This document shows positions 1 through 13,800 of a stretch of 64,000 bases of DNA, in pieces. The notes under the pieces were generated by a model, which saw only the letters and a list, made by a program, of their open reading frames with translations, made no database searches and was not told where the DNA came from. A program made the position numbers and the translations under genes. The stretch comes from Macropodus opercularis. Its lineage: Eukaryota > Chordata > Actinopteri > Anabantiformes > Osphronemidae. Location: the NCBI GenBank assembly GCA_030770545.1, contig CM061096.1:13373501-13437500 (forward strand). The letters are read 5' to 3'. Position 1 is the first letter of the stretch. Every line of letters starts with the position of its first letter.

Positions 1-1250
1 ATCGTGTGGTAAATCAGGCCAAATAAAAACACCTGTTTGTATAGTAACTGGTGTGTTTGGTGGTTTCTTTCAACAGGAGGGGACCTGAAACACGCTTGCA
101 CCATCTTTGCTCATCTGCCACGCTCCTCATCTCACTGCTCCTCATCTCACTGCTCCTCTCTTCTACCAACCTGCTCAGTGTTGTATCTGTTTCATCGTCA
201 TTGATCTCCTTTGTTCTTTTTTGCTCTCCATTCCACACGATCGCCCAGTTTGGCTTCGTCTCCTTCTGCGAGTCATTCCACTCCTCTTGTAAGAAGGTAT
301 GACTTTATACAACTTTAAGGAGTTTAGCATTAGATGATACATTTGAATCATATTGATTGTCTACCCTAAAATGTTCATCACCAAAATGAAGCTCTCTACT
401 ACCATCTTCCGTTAAAAACCAGTACTACACCGTGTTTTATGCTCACCCTCTGTTACCCAGATGCCCAAATACAAACATACAGTAAAGCTACTGTAAAGAT
501 AAAGCTGCAACACAGCCATGAACAGTCTGGCACCTGCAGATAATCAGTGACAGTGCATCCACATCAGCTTCTAACACGTTGGTAAAACTCGCTGATGTAA
601 ATAAAAAACCCTTTTATTGATGACTATTAATGAACAACACCAACAACATGACAACATTAACAGACAAAAAAGTAATCAGCTACAAACCACGAACTCGTTT
701 AATGGAGCTCAATAGTGAACAGTGATTAGTTTCAATTCAGCACCAAGGTCAGCTCTACGAATATCCTGGAAAAACTAGACAAAGACACAATGTACTGTCT
801 GTTATGGAGTGTGTGCAGTATATTTATGTAGCAAGTATGACAGACGTGTCTTTTTTCAGTAATTTAGTTTACAAAAGCACACTTTGAAATAAAGTAACTT
901 AAATGTAAATATTCACTGTTAGTTTCTTGGGGATGTGCACGGACCAGGGACTCGTTTCTAGTTTATGTGAATATACTTTTAAATATACTTTTCTGTATCG
1001 TTTTTCTTTTCAGTATATCTCTGATCAAACGTCTCTTAGCTGAAAAGATACTAATGCGCTGGAATGGGTCGTTTTTATTCCGGCTGCCTCTTGTGAGCCA
1101 ACCTCATGTAAACGCGCGTGGCTTCCGTTTATCCGTGTCAAAATAAAATGTGGTTGGCTGTGATTTGACGCCAACGCCACCAGTCTTTAAGGCTTATTAA
1201 AAACCTAAAAGGGCTACGCGTTTACTATTACTCATATTTATTCAACAACA
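1..1250. other. Upstream flank of pitpnc1, no gene recognised
   Basis: AT-rich flank without a recognisable exon. An 83-codon frame near the left edge (51-302) is low-complexity Leu/Ser sequence coming from a short direct repeat of a CTCCTCATCTCACTG unit at about 123-160. It resembles no family I know and has no convincing splice partners. I see no RNA gene or transposon in this stretch. Confidence 0.5.
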
Positions 1251-1889
1251 AGCGGATGCGTGGCGTTTGAGTGACGCCCTTAATGCGAGACCCGCATCCC
1301 GTGACTTCCTCTCCGCTGCGGCCCCTCCAGCGGCCACTTGACGCAGCTGCTCCGCTCGGCTGCGCATCCCTGAACGCAACTGTCAGGAAAAGTAAACGGA
1401 GCAGGAGACGCGCTGGCAGATTTCAGGGGGAATTGCTTCCAGGTGAGCTCGGTTAAACGAGGAGTGTTTGAGGCTGAAGAAGAAGGTGGGACCGAGGGAA
1501 GCTGTGCGGCACCGAGCGGCTGCGAGGAGCCGCTGGAAGCTGCGGTAGTTGTTGGAAGCGACTTGTTTTGGAGTTGCTTGTGATCATCTTCGCGTTTCCT
1601 CTGCTCAGACACTCCAGCGTTTACTGAGAGACGCGGGCGATTAACAAGCCACAATTTACAGCAGGATTATTCGAGCCCTTCGGAAACGCGCGTCTTCTTT
1701 GGTCCGGGTGTGCGGAGACTCACGTCGGCAGAGCCGCTGCTGGGGGTGTTGTTGCTGCTGCAGGTTCGGTGGGTCTCCCTCACGCATGGTTTCATTTAAA
1801 TGACTGAGTTAGAGGATCGCACCCCAGACTGAAGAAGTGCGCCAGCCTTACTCCCTCTGTCCTGCCAGCAGCGTCGTCGTCCGGGGACT
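1250..1889 (+). promoter_or_regulatory. pitpnc1: CpG-rich promoter and 5' UTR of pitpnc1
   Basis: GC content and CpG density rise sharply from about 1250 and stay high up to the start codon at 1890, in contrast to the AT-rich flanks. This is the usual look of a vertebrate CpG-island promoter with a long 5' leader. The exact transcription start cannot be read from the sequence. Several open frames cross the stretch on both strands, as expected in GC-rich DNA, and none resembles a known protein. Confidence 0.6.
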
Positions 1890-4800
1890 ATGTTGATGAA
1901 GGAGTACCGCATCTGCATGCCCCTCACAGTGGAGGAGGTAGGTGAAGTTCGCTTGGTGAAGCAGATGTGTGAACCACTGAATGTTTACTTTTGTGCCACT
2001 TTCTGGACGCACAGTTGCTGCTGAACACGTTGCATCCACCCCAGCGTCTGTTTGTTTGTTTGTTTGTTTTTGTTGTGAAGCCAGGTGTAAAGTTGTCTGT
2101 GATGCGCTTGGCGTTTTGCACGGACAAGCTGAGCTCCTGCAGCAGCCGCCGGGTGGAGCTGCTGTTGTCTCTCTTTGAGGCTGCTCTGCTGCTGTGTTTC
2201 GTTGAAGTCGTGCTATCGCTGAGACACCGTGTGATTATTACAGGCTACTGTAGGTGAAGGCCAAATCCTGCATCTCTTTTATTGGAAAGCAAAGCCCTTT
2301 CCTCCTTCCACACTTGCCTCTGCATTTGTTACCTTTCTCCTTTGTCCTCACTCTGCATCCCTTCATCTCAGAGCAAGACCAATTCAATGCACAGCTTTGG
2401 ATCATATTCCTTTACTCGTGTGCTGCGTTAGTCTGGTCAGAAGGTGAAAGAACAGAGAAGATGCGAGGCCAGTTTTTATATGATGCAGATATGCGATGTC
2501 TTAACTGGGGGATTCGTTCCTTTGTTACCTAAATCTAAACGACAGATGCTCCAGCTGAAGTGCTTTATTGGGTTCAACCATATAAAAGTGTTTTACACAC
2601 CATTTAACCCAGTTTATGATGTGAGTCAGTGCACTTCTGCATTAGTGTGTTACCATCGTGGATCCTAGTCACTGAGCTGTAGGTGATACCTTGTGTAGTT
2701 CTCAGGCTGGTTTAGTCACAGCACTGTCTCCTGGCGTCTTTTGATCCTTATCCTGTTCGGTTGTGCGGCTCCGTGTTTGTAATTGCAGGATGCTGCTTTA
2801 TCACAGCCTGTCCTAAGATTGACCGGCTCCTCTGCTTTGCTCGTCTCTAACGGCGACGAAAAGCTAAAGGCTATTACTAGTTTCCTCTTGACCCCGAAAC
2901 TTCCAAACAACCAAACTCCTGGGCTCAACCCAATCTAATGATCTGCCATCACATTCACTTTTAGCACTTGGCCCTGCACACAGAGGCCCGTTAAATGTGA
3001 GGGACTCTCACTTACTTCTAAATGTTCTGGCTGCAGGTAGAGAATCATTTTCCAATCTAGGTATCAGACTGATGGCTTTAAGAAGATGCAAATGTCTTTC
3101 AGTAGTCGCATCGTCTTCTCTCAGTGACTATACCGTGTTTTTCCTTGGATGCATAATAAGAAATGATTAATGTAGCTCTTTGGCGTTCTGGTTTATTGTG
3201 TACACCTCTTACACAACGCACTGACAAGAGTCACGAATCAGAATCTCCTCAAATGACTTTGCAGCGCTGGGCCAAAAGGCTCCTGTTCAGACAAACGCGA
3301 GCGTGTTTGTGAAGTGAAGAGCATCGTTGCACAAAGGCACGACTCCACAGCTGAAGGAATGTTCTCACCCACGGTCTCCAGCAGGCTTTCTCAGGAGCTT
3401 CTCATCATCGAACGGCGATTTGTTCAGGCACCACGGAGAGAACAGATGAGAGAACAGACTGTTATGATGATGATGTCATCGTTCAGTTCACTTTTACAGG
3501 TTAATATACAGCTGCAGTAATTTTTCCTGCATGCAACAAATATGCAGCGTGTTGTTGTTTTTGATTCTTTTCATGCACAAAGCTATAAATTGTAACTTTA
3601 CAGCTTTATATTCATTCAATAGACTGATTGTATTTGTGATTTATGCATATGAGTCACATTAACAGATGCATGAAACAAATGCCTCCTAACATGCTCTAAA
3701 ATTAATTAACATGTTGTTGTAGGTGTTTTGTTGGAGATTTCAGTGGCTTCGTCAGCCGCGTATAACGAGCATCAAAGCCAGCAGTGTTTTGTCCATGAAC
3801 ACAAATCACAAACTGCTTCATTAGTGTGGGTGCAAGTGGGACGGCTTTCCTGACGCGCTCAGCGCCTCCGAGCATCCACTGGCTACCGGGTTTAATACGT
3901 CCTGCCAGCGGCCTGTGGGTCTGCACCACGACTGTTATGTCATCCGTCACAGCGAAGTCTCTTCTTTGCCGTACACCGCATCCAAGCCCTAAACCTGCTG
4001 CTGATCAGAAAACACTTCAGCCTCTGTAATGAGATGAAGCTGACACTCGTTATGCATCAGCGCTTCAGAAAATGCTGTAATCTTGTGATCGTGTCCGTCA
4101 TCTTAGAGCCACGAGGAGAAAACATGGTACATAGAAGTACACAGTGTGAGTTGCCAGATGTCCTTGTTAGCTAACAAAAGAAGTTGTTCTCCAATAGATG
4201 GAGACTGACAGGATTTATTAATGATGGACTACACACTGGCGAGGGGCAGAGCCAGTGTGGCAGCCTCCAGGAGGTTTCCATGTGCGCGTTTGTGTCCCTG
4301 CATACTGAGATGCCCCGCATGCCTGGGCCCAGACCCAAGATCTTGTTTACGTCCCCGGGGTGAAGGCTCTGTGCTCTGACTACCAAGAGGACCGTACCTT
4401 GGTGGTTCCTTTGAGAAACGTGTATCTCATCCAGATACAAAGATACAAATGACCTGCCGGACATGAAACGAGGAGCCATAGACACGCATGTGTGCTGAGA
4501 AGGTCGATAGCAGGGTAGCAGTCGGATTAATGTGATGAGTCCTAACTTGACCTTTGTTACTAGCAACATTCTGAATATTGCATCATTTCAGCAGTGAAAT
4601 TGGGACCAGCCCTCTAAACTGTATTTCCTTAAGCACGTATTCACAGCGATTACTTGCTTTGTCTCATGCGCCTTCTCTGCACCGCTGGCTGCAGGTTGCC
4701 TCTTCCTGCAGCAGATGTTAGGAAGCCGTTGTATATTAATACTGCGCTTCATTCAAAAGCGCAAATCTAAGACGCTGAGGATTAACTGTGGCGTCTTCAG

Positions 4801-7800
4801 ATTACACTGAGCAGCGCTGTCGCTCCCTCGTCATTTAAAAAGCTGTTTCTCCTACGAATAATTAGCCATTAAGTGGTTACAGAAGCAAGCGTCACTTTCC
4901 TGCATGTAAGCAGCAGTTAAATTGTTCCCTGAGCTCTGCAGCGTGGGTTGAAGGAACGACAACATCCTTCTTCGCTTTGCGTTGTTAAAAGTCTGTTTGA
5001 ACAAACCGTCTGAATTAACTCCTCACATGAAGAACGTGCAGCTCGCTTCCACTTGTAGTGGGCACGGGCTTACATTCACACCCTTAAGGCTGAAGACCGT
5101 GATGAAGACCCATCTTACAGTAGGTCACACTCCGCTGATGCACCGTGTCTGATCTGCTCAGTGAATGACGCTGAGTCGACACATTCATCTGAACAGTCCT
5201 TTGTTTTGAGCTGGACTTTTAAACAGTAGATGTTTCTTTACGGCTTTATGGTTTGTTATGCTTCTCTGCTGGCTGCTGCTGATAGTCGGTGAGCTCTCTA
5301 CCTGCATTCTATCTGCATACTCTCGCTCGAATGTCTTCCATTTGCCTGAATCCTGTGGTTTTCCAGCTGCGAGCCTGTTGGCTCAATGAGCGCCTGCTGT
5401 GAGGATAATTGAAACCATGGTGGTTTTTTTGAGGTTACACCCACACACTCTCTGTCACAGCTACTCTATTAAAGTTAATTTTCTGGGTTCAGCAGGGAAT
5501 GTCTTTTTACTTTCGTTCTTTCCTTTGAATCTGTAGGTGTTTCCCTGTCATATTTTATATTTTATTAGGCTCTGGTGCAGAGAGAAGACGCTCAATATAA
5601 ATTTGCATGCGTGTTTGTGTGCGTGTAACATGAATGTGTAACGCACCGTTGAAGTACACTTCATGCTTTGGTAGATGTTTCCAAACGTGGTAGGAAAACT
5701 GAAGATGGCTTCATGGATTTCCTCAGATCAGGTTCCTAAACACACGCACACACTGGAGCAGACAAGCAGAAATAGCTGTGTAGTAACAATTATGAGTAAA
5801 CACAGAAGGTCAACAGCTTTCTATTTATAGCCGAGAGCTGAGGCCCAAACTAAAAGCAGATGTGCAGGTGACTGGAGGTTATGGGAACAGGGAGGACCAG
5901 TGGACAGGTGAGTCCTGGGGGAGGTTGTCGTTGTCTGTGTCCTGTAACACAAGCAAAGCACGGAAACAGAAAAAGACGTTTTAGTTTGATGTGGAAGAGG
6001 CTTCAGAACCGCAGGGAACGTGCTTCCTGCCTAAAGCAACATGGTTTCAGATGATTGATCCAAACAAAGCAAAAGCAACACGGACTCTGTTTAGTCTCTA
6101 CTTTAAATATACTTATATATAAAACGATACCTTTTTGATTGCCTAGGATCTTAAGCTCTGAGGATGTTATTTATTCACAGGCAGCTTACTGCATCACGGC
6201 ATTATTGGCAGTGAGACACTCACAACCTCTTCAAATGTACTCGCACATCATGCGAAGGAAACAAGTCATTTAAACATTTAAATGTCTGTAAATTACAAAT
6301 TAACCTCAGCAGGCTGCCTTCTATACAAAAACTATAAATGCTCAGGAGTCTGAAAATGATTTTTAATATCAGTCAATGCACATTTGATTTTTCTGTGGTA
6401 CCAATTTAGTAGTTGATCAGCTCACAATTACACAACACATGAGGGAAATCTACTTTTGTGCAGACAAACAGACTTACAGTCTTATGTCTGTGCGCTAAAT
6501 ACGTAGCTGGAGCCAGCAGCCAGTTGTAATAGTTCAGCACAAAGACAGACACTGGTTGCCTGGCAACTTCACGGCGACAACAAGTCTCCAGGATGTTACT
6601 GTGCCAACAAAAGCCCTTTAAGACAGCAGCATATGGCTTCTACAAGCTTCTACCCTCACACAGGAAAAATACGAGTCTGAGAAAATGCCTCATGCCCTAC
6701 ATTTTCCATTTTCCATTTTTCCCACTTGATAAAATATCTCAAGGCTTTGAAATACATGATTACAGGCATTTTTCTTTTTTGTGTGTTTAAGTGTTTAATT
6801 CTGCTGGGAAAACTGACTGGAGCAGCAACACTCAAAGCAAATTGCCGGTATGACTGTAGTATAAAGCACATGAAGTGGAGTTCTTAGAGGATGAGGAGGT
6901 GTTACGTAAAGGTCCACTGAGGCAAAAAATCTGCTTTTCATCTCAGCAGCTTTTATCTTTTTAATTAACAAATGTTACAGATGCCAAAAATGCTTTAACC
7001 CACAGGGTAAAGATATACATTTTTAAATATTATTGTTATTGTCGATGTCAGAAGATGAAACTTTGAGGGTTTGAGGCTACACATTCAAGCTGAGTCTGAC
7101 CCTGTTATTTAAAAAATGACTGAAGCATTGAAAAGAAAAGCATCAGTTAGTCAGCAGGGACTTTGGCTTCAGCTTCTTGTCTGGTCGCATGTACCGGTAG
7201 GAAGAAGAGTCGGCCTAAAGTCAGTGTTAGAGTAGCAGAACAATAGCTGTTCACCTGATTTTGACTTAGGTCAAAGCGTTTCACTGCTCATCCAAGTAGC
7301 TTCTTAGGTCTGAGGCCTCAAATTGAGCCAACAGGTCAGTTTTACTTCACACATGGTTTGAATGAGCTCGTTAGGGAGCAGATGTCACACGGAGGTGGCG
7401 GCAGGTTGCTTTCCTTTTCAAATCTTACTGTATCAGCTCACATCTTATTCAACCTTCTGCCGAAGTGGTTTTTAGTGTGGAAAGCAGCACCGAGGCAAAC
7501 GTCTTGTCTTTCCTCTCCCACTCTCCTTCACTCTCATTCATTATTTCATCGCAGCCTCACGGTTTGAAAGCTCCTTTCTGGTAAATTGCAATATCAATTT
7601 AAAAACAATTCATTGTCGAGCACTAGTTCACAGCCGATCATTTTCCAGTCTGATTGGCTTTGATTGGCGTATGTGATCAGACTCAGTAAACCATAATGGA
7701 TCGTGACGCGCATCAGTCAGTTGGCATTTTTAAAAAACTAGTTAATTCATGTAGGACGGTTGTAAAAATGACAAAATAACGTCTAACTCCAACAGCTTAA

Positions 7801-10800
7801 ACGTAATTTAATCTATGTTGAACTAACACCTGTCTACAGCGAGACTCAAATGAATGTCTCTACCCATGTACGGACAGATTTTAATGCGCATACGTGATTA
7901 AGTGGTGTCCTGGTTGCTATAGCAACCTGGGCATCTCACAACTAATTGATTATGAAGTGGTTTTCCGTGTGTGTGCAGTTTTAAAGTGTGAGTGGGTCAT
8001 TTAAAATAATTTACCCTTGCTAATGTATTTGAATATTGACATGTTTTGTGGGATCAGCTGGACTGTAAAGCATTAGTCCTGAATTCTTTCTGTGCCCTTC
8101 GTGTGTTTGACGCGTGTTCTGTTGCTGCCCGGTTTTCTCTGACTCAGCGTTTCTGGGCAGCTTGTTCGGACCACGGGTGCAGGTGGTCAGCAGCATGGAT
8201 CCTCGTCTCTGTCCCTGTGGCATCTGTTGCTCTTGTTAGGATCCAGTCATCTGAAATAATTCAGTCTCCTTCATACTGTAAAGACCTGCTTAAAGCGCAG
8301 TGTCTTAAAATGCAATTTAGTAGCACAGTCACTGTAGCTAGACCTTGACCAACCTCCAGGATGAAGGTTTCGGTTACGGCTCAAACACTGCACAAAAAAA
8401 TTGAATAATTCTACAGTCGTTGCTGTATTTTGTTACAGATTTTGTCAGTGTTTTGTTACTTCAACACTGTTTATTTCATTTATAGTTATTAAAGATGTCC
8501 CTGATCTTGAGAACCGACAAACCTATATTATCTATCGTACACGATTATACTATTACAAATATCCGCAAGTAAAACAACAGATACATTTGGCTATAGACGA
8601 CGTTAGACCAGAGGCTGATGCTTGATAAGTTTGGCAGTAGCATAAAGTATGTGATGCCAACCTGTTGGTCTGATTCTTGTACAGCTGCTTTGGTTGGTAG
8701 GTTACTTCCTCCTGTTATGTAGCACTGCTCTTTTATTCCTCTTTGACAAAAGTGAAACATAATATTTATTTACACCAAGGCAATTTAATTTCATGACATT
8801 ATTTTTGATTACATTTTTAGTTGCACTTTCTGTGCATTTTTACACTGTATTTTTCAGTTCAGTCTGTACATGAGAACAAACATACCAACATAAAGTGAAG
8901 GTAACAGTTTTAATACATTTCATTCAAAGCTTGGTCCATCTTGTGTGTTAAACTGCAGGTCATGTAACAGAGTGTGTGTTCTTCACTTTCCACAGTGAAA
9001 ACATGTCTTTGCCTGTAACAGGCGAGTTATTCTATCTATTAATAGGAATGTAGGTATGAGGAAGACTCGACACAGCTTTGAACACAGAAAACTATGACAG
9101 CACAAACAGAAACAGCCTGAACGAAACATGTACTTCAAAATTGTTCTGATTATCTTAGGAGCCTTTCGCAGCCGTGCAGAAAGTAAGTGTAGTTTAATGT
9201 TTTTATTGTTGGTCTGTGGTGATTGAGTAAATTAGTAGCATGTACAGTTGTTACTGGATTGACCTGTGCAGTGGTTTATTTTGTAGGAAGCCATGCGCTT
9301 TGTTTTGCCTATGGATGCTTTCACTCCACTGATACTCAAATCTCTATGACACTGGATGGCGAAGACGTGTTTTATGCAGATTTTAAAAAAGGAGATGTTG
9401 TTTGGGACAGCAGGTTTCCTACTGAACTTCATACTTCCAAGGCTTACGTATACGCACAACATTACAGGTCAGACTGTAAACATAATCTAGATTTTTGGAA
9501 ACAAGACAAGTCAGAAGCAGTGACGATTAAAGGTTAGTAACGTTGACTAATACCACTAACAAAGACACAGCATCAGTAAAATAAACTTTATAAAAGCCTT
9601 CATGTGTTTATTTAACGATCTAAGAGACACCAGAAGTCATCATCTACCCTAAAGATGAAGTGATAACAGAGGAAGAGAATACTCTCGTCTGCTTCATCAA
9701 ACATTACTTTCCTCCCTTGATCAAAATAAAGTGGACCAAGAATGATGTAGAGGTTATATATGAGGACCCTTTCATCAAATCCTTACCTAATCCTGATGGG
9801 ACATTTCATGTTATTTCCACCTTGGACTTCATCCCAAATGAAGGAGACATCTACAGCTGCACTGTGGAATATGGGATGATGAACAAGTCTCAGACTAAGT
9901 TTTGGGGTGAGTTTATAGTCGCAAGGTTTTAACTCAACATCATTGCCGTTAGTATAATAGCTATTCTATGAAACACACGTCATGTTGATTTCTTCTGTTG
10001 TTTCCAGAGGTTGATGGAAGCATGTACGCAGCAAACACCACCATCGGTCCTACCATCTATTTTGGCTTTGCTTCGGTTTTTGGGCTTCTTGGTGTTGCTG
10101 CAGGGATCTTCTTCTTTGTTAAAGCACAGCAGGCTGAATCATGATGAAGAATAACTTACAGAGGTTAATGTTCTGAATAGTCTTTTAATAGAAATGGAAC
10201 GGGATTTAGGAAGAACATTAGAGACTAGAGTTATTTAAACTTGGCACCTGTATTTCATTTTTGTCTGAAATAACATGTGAAGGGTTAGTTTGAGTATAAA
10301 AAGTTTTTTGTATTATATATATTTTTCCTATAATCAAATGAGTCACAATATAATGAGTCAGTTTCACGCTTCAAAGTTATGTAATTTGTTTTGTTAAAAG
10401 TTACAGTAAATAAAATCACATTGTAATATGAGGAAGTAATTAATCTATGGTTATTGAACTCAAGGGTTTTGTTTTGGACTTTGTTGTTTTGGAATGAACT
10501 GGTTTGCTGGATTCCAGTAGGTGTTGACGTTTCGGTTGGCTGTGTATAGTTTCAGTTGGCAAAACTCAACAATGTTGTGGTATGTTGCAGAATGTTTCCC
10601 TGTTCAGCTCAACTTCGATGCATCAAACAGTTCATGCATATTTTCTTTAGCCTTGTTATAGCTTTTTATTAAAAATGAGTGAGAGTTGCACACAGCCCTC
10701 AGTTCTTTCAGGTTTTTAAGTGTACGCTCAGCAAGCGTAGCAATTGTTGAGATATTGGCTGGACAGTGCAAATGGAATTTCCACACCTACAGGGTTGGTG

Positions 10801-13800
10801 CTCTGTTATTTCATTGTATTTATTTCCTTCAACCAGTAAATCTAAACGCCTGTTCAACAAAGGCGACTGATGACTCGCACATTTAAGATCATGCGACTTT
10901 ATCCACTGGTCTTTTTTTCTTTATTCAGTCTGGGTAAGTAACTTCACAGTTCAAAGTTTTGGACTTTGAAATGAAGGTTGTTGTTGTAGTTTTACGTTGA
11001 ACATAATACTTTCACACCCTTTTTAAAGTTTTTTCAGATGAGATGTTTGTGCAGTATTCTGCATGCTGTACTTTCAGAGGTGTAGACTTAACGGACACAG
11101 AATATAATATTATGACCCATGTCAACAAAACACTACTGATGGATTAAAATAGCACCAGAGGAAACTGGACAGGATACACAACGTTTGCAATGGAAACAGC
11201 AAAATCTTATAATAACGATCCAGGTTCTATTGGCTGTTTATAGTTTCAGTTGGCAAAACTCAACAATGTTGTGGTATGTTGCAGAATGTTTCCCTGTTCA
11301 GCTCAACTTCGATGCATCAAACAGTTCATGCATATTTTCTTTAGCCTTGTTATAGCGAGTGAGTGAGAGTTGCACACAGCCCTCAGATCTTTCAGGTTTT
11401 TAAGTGTACGCTCAGCAAGCGTAGCAATTGTTGAGATATTGGCCGGACAGCAGATATTGACTCGCACATTTAAGATCATGCGACTTTATCCACTGGTCTT
11501 TTGCTCTTTATTCAGTCTGGGTAAGTAACTTCACAGTTCAAAGTTTTGGACTTTGAAATGAAGGTTGTTGTTGTAGTTTTACGTTGATAATACTTTCACA
11601 CCCTTTTTTTCAGTTTTTTCAGATGAGATGTTTGTGCAGTATTCTGCATGCTGTACTTTCAGAGGTACAGACTTAAGGGACACAGAATATAATATATTGA
11701 CCCATGTCAACAAAACACTACTGATGGATTACAATAGCACCAGAGGAAACTGGACAGGATACACAACGTTTGCAATGGAAACAGCAAAATCTTATAATAA
11801 CGATCCAGGTTCTATAGCCAGACGAGAATTTGAGAAAAACCTCCTGTGTGATGACAACAAACTCACTGTCAAACAAATTCGTAAGTAATGTTTCATTTGA
11901 TTTTATCTCATAAAATGCACTGAAAAGCAGTTATACTCTCTCACATTATACAGTAGTTTGGAATAAGTTAATTGTGAGCTTGATATTTTATGTACAAAAA
12001 AATATATATTTATTGGTTGATCTCTGGTTATTTGTTTAAATTACCTGCATGTCATGGTGAGTGTTTGGGTTTTTGATCAAATTAAATGTTATATACTATT
12101 ATACTAATATTATATTATTATAAATGTTATATGCTACATAAATAATGAACTCAACTGACTTGAATCTTAGTCATGTTGTCTCTCACAAAAAACACTAATA
12201 CTGTAAATAACCACACCAGAAACGCCACAATGTCATCTTTTCAAAAAAATGATGCTGCCGTATATAGTTTGTTTCCTCACGTTTATGCTTTGCTCTGCGT
12301 GTATGTAACTTTTTCACAGATAAGCTAACATCTGTTCCCATCATCAAACTAAAGTTAATGAAGTTAAGTGGTAGCCAACTTTCCCTGCTCGTGTGCAGTG
12401 CCTACGATTTCTATCCGGAACAAATTAAAATCACATGGTTGAGGAACGGGCAAGAGGTGACCTCAGGAGTCAGTACCTCTGACCTGCTACCTAATGGGAA
12501 CTGGTACTACCAGCTTCACTCCTATCTGGAGTACCAGCCAAGTTCAGCAGAACAAATAGCCTGCGTGGTCGAACACCTCAGCCTTCCTAATCCTGTGGTT
12601 CGGGTCTGGGGTAAGGAAACGCAGCACTGTCCTTGTATATACTGTAGGATAGACATGTGATACTGTATGTAAGACTCAAATGAAAACACTAAAAAACGTT
12701 TCTTCATTTTGTAGACACCTCCCTTTGTCAGTCAGACCGTCTTAAAATTATCATGGGAACATTTTTGCTGGTCCTTGGTTTTGTTGTTTTGAGCTGTGGA
12801 TTCATCTATTACAAGAAAAGGTCCACAGTAGACAGTGATCTCTATGAAGGTGAAGAGATGAAAGATTTCTTATTTTATCATCAGTTTATTTTATGTATTT
12901 GCTACTAAAATAAATAATTGTGAATTTTCAGGAGAAACTGTGACACTTGAGGAGCAGCTCCCTGTGCTGAACAATGTCGTTGACATAACCACAAGGAAAG
13001 GTGCCGCTAATCTGTCCTTTTAGACAAAGATCATATATGATAACCAGCGTATGATACAGGTGACATTCAAAGCCTGGACAAACTTTACTGTTTTATTTTT
13101 AGAATCATAATGGATATTTTAATTTTGCTTGTTTATTATTGTTATTGTTATTTTTATAGATTCTAACCTCAGACTGGTATAACAGCAGCTCAGACTTCAA
13201 TAATGCAGCCACTACGATTGCTTCCCTACATGTTCAACTGTATGAACACCATCATATAATAAAGCATCTGTGTAATATTATTAGACTGTGTCTGTCTGCA
13301 CCAAGCCAACGCTGAAAACTCTGTCAAACACACATTTATCCTTTGCATTTCTAAACGACACAGCTGCTCAGCCAGCACCTCGCTTTAACTTCTCTACACC
13401 TAAACCTACATCTGCAAATATATTAGCTTTTCTGTGTCTTATTAATTATCATCCTCTCAGGTTTTTTAACAGGTTTCTCTTTTTGTAATTGCTTTTTCAT
13501 CTATGTTTGATGGCATTTCCTCTCCCATTCGCTCATCTCTGCTGTGTGTGCTCCATTTTTTCCCTATCTCTGGATCTCAGCGGGGGCTGTAAGAAGCGCT
13601 CTGTGCTCTCTCTATGCATAATAAATGAGATGGTTTTCCCCAAGCAACCTGAAATTCAAGCTGTACCAAAACACTCCAGACTAGAGTGGCGGGGACAAAA
13701 GGCTTACATAACACGGAGGAGACTTGTTTATCAAACAATTCAGTGAGGGATGTAAAATCACCTGGTTGTTGCACTAGACTTGATTCTTAGAGCTCTGAGA

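Noticed and set aside
14..302. Open frames on both strands at the left edge, up to 83 codons
   Set aside because: Low-complexity Leu/Ser sequence from a short direct repeat, open on both strands, with no family resemblance or splice context.
1280..1654. 124-codon minus frame over the pitpnc1 5' region
   Set aside because: Lies in CpG-rich leader DNA where stops are rare; no domain; antisense to a well-supported 5' UTR.
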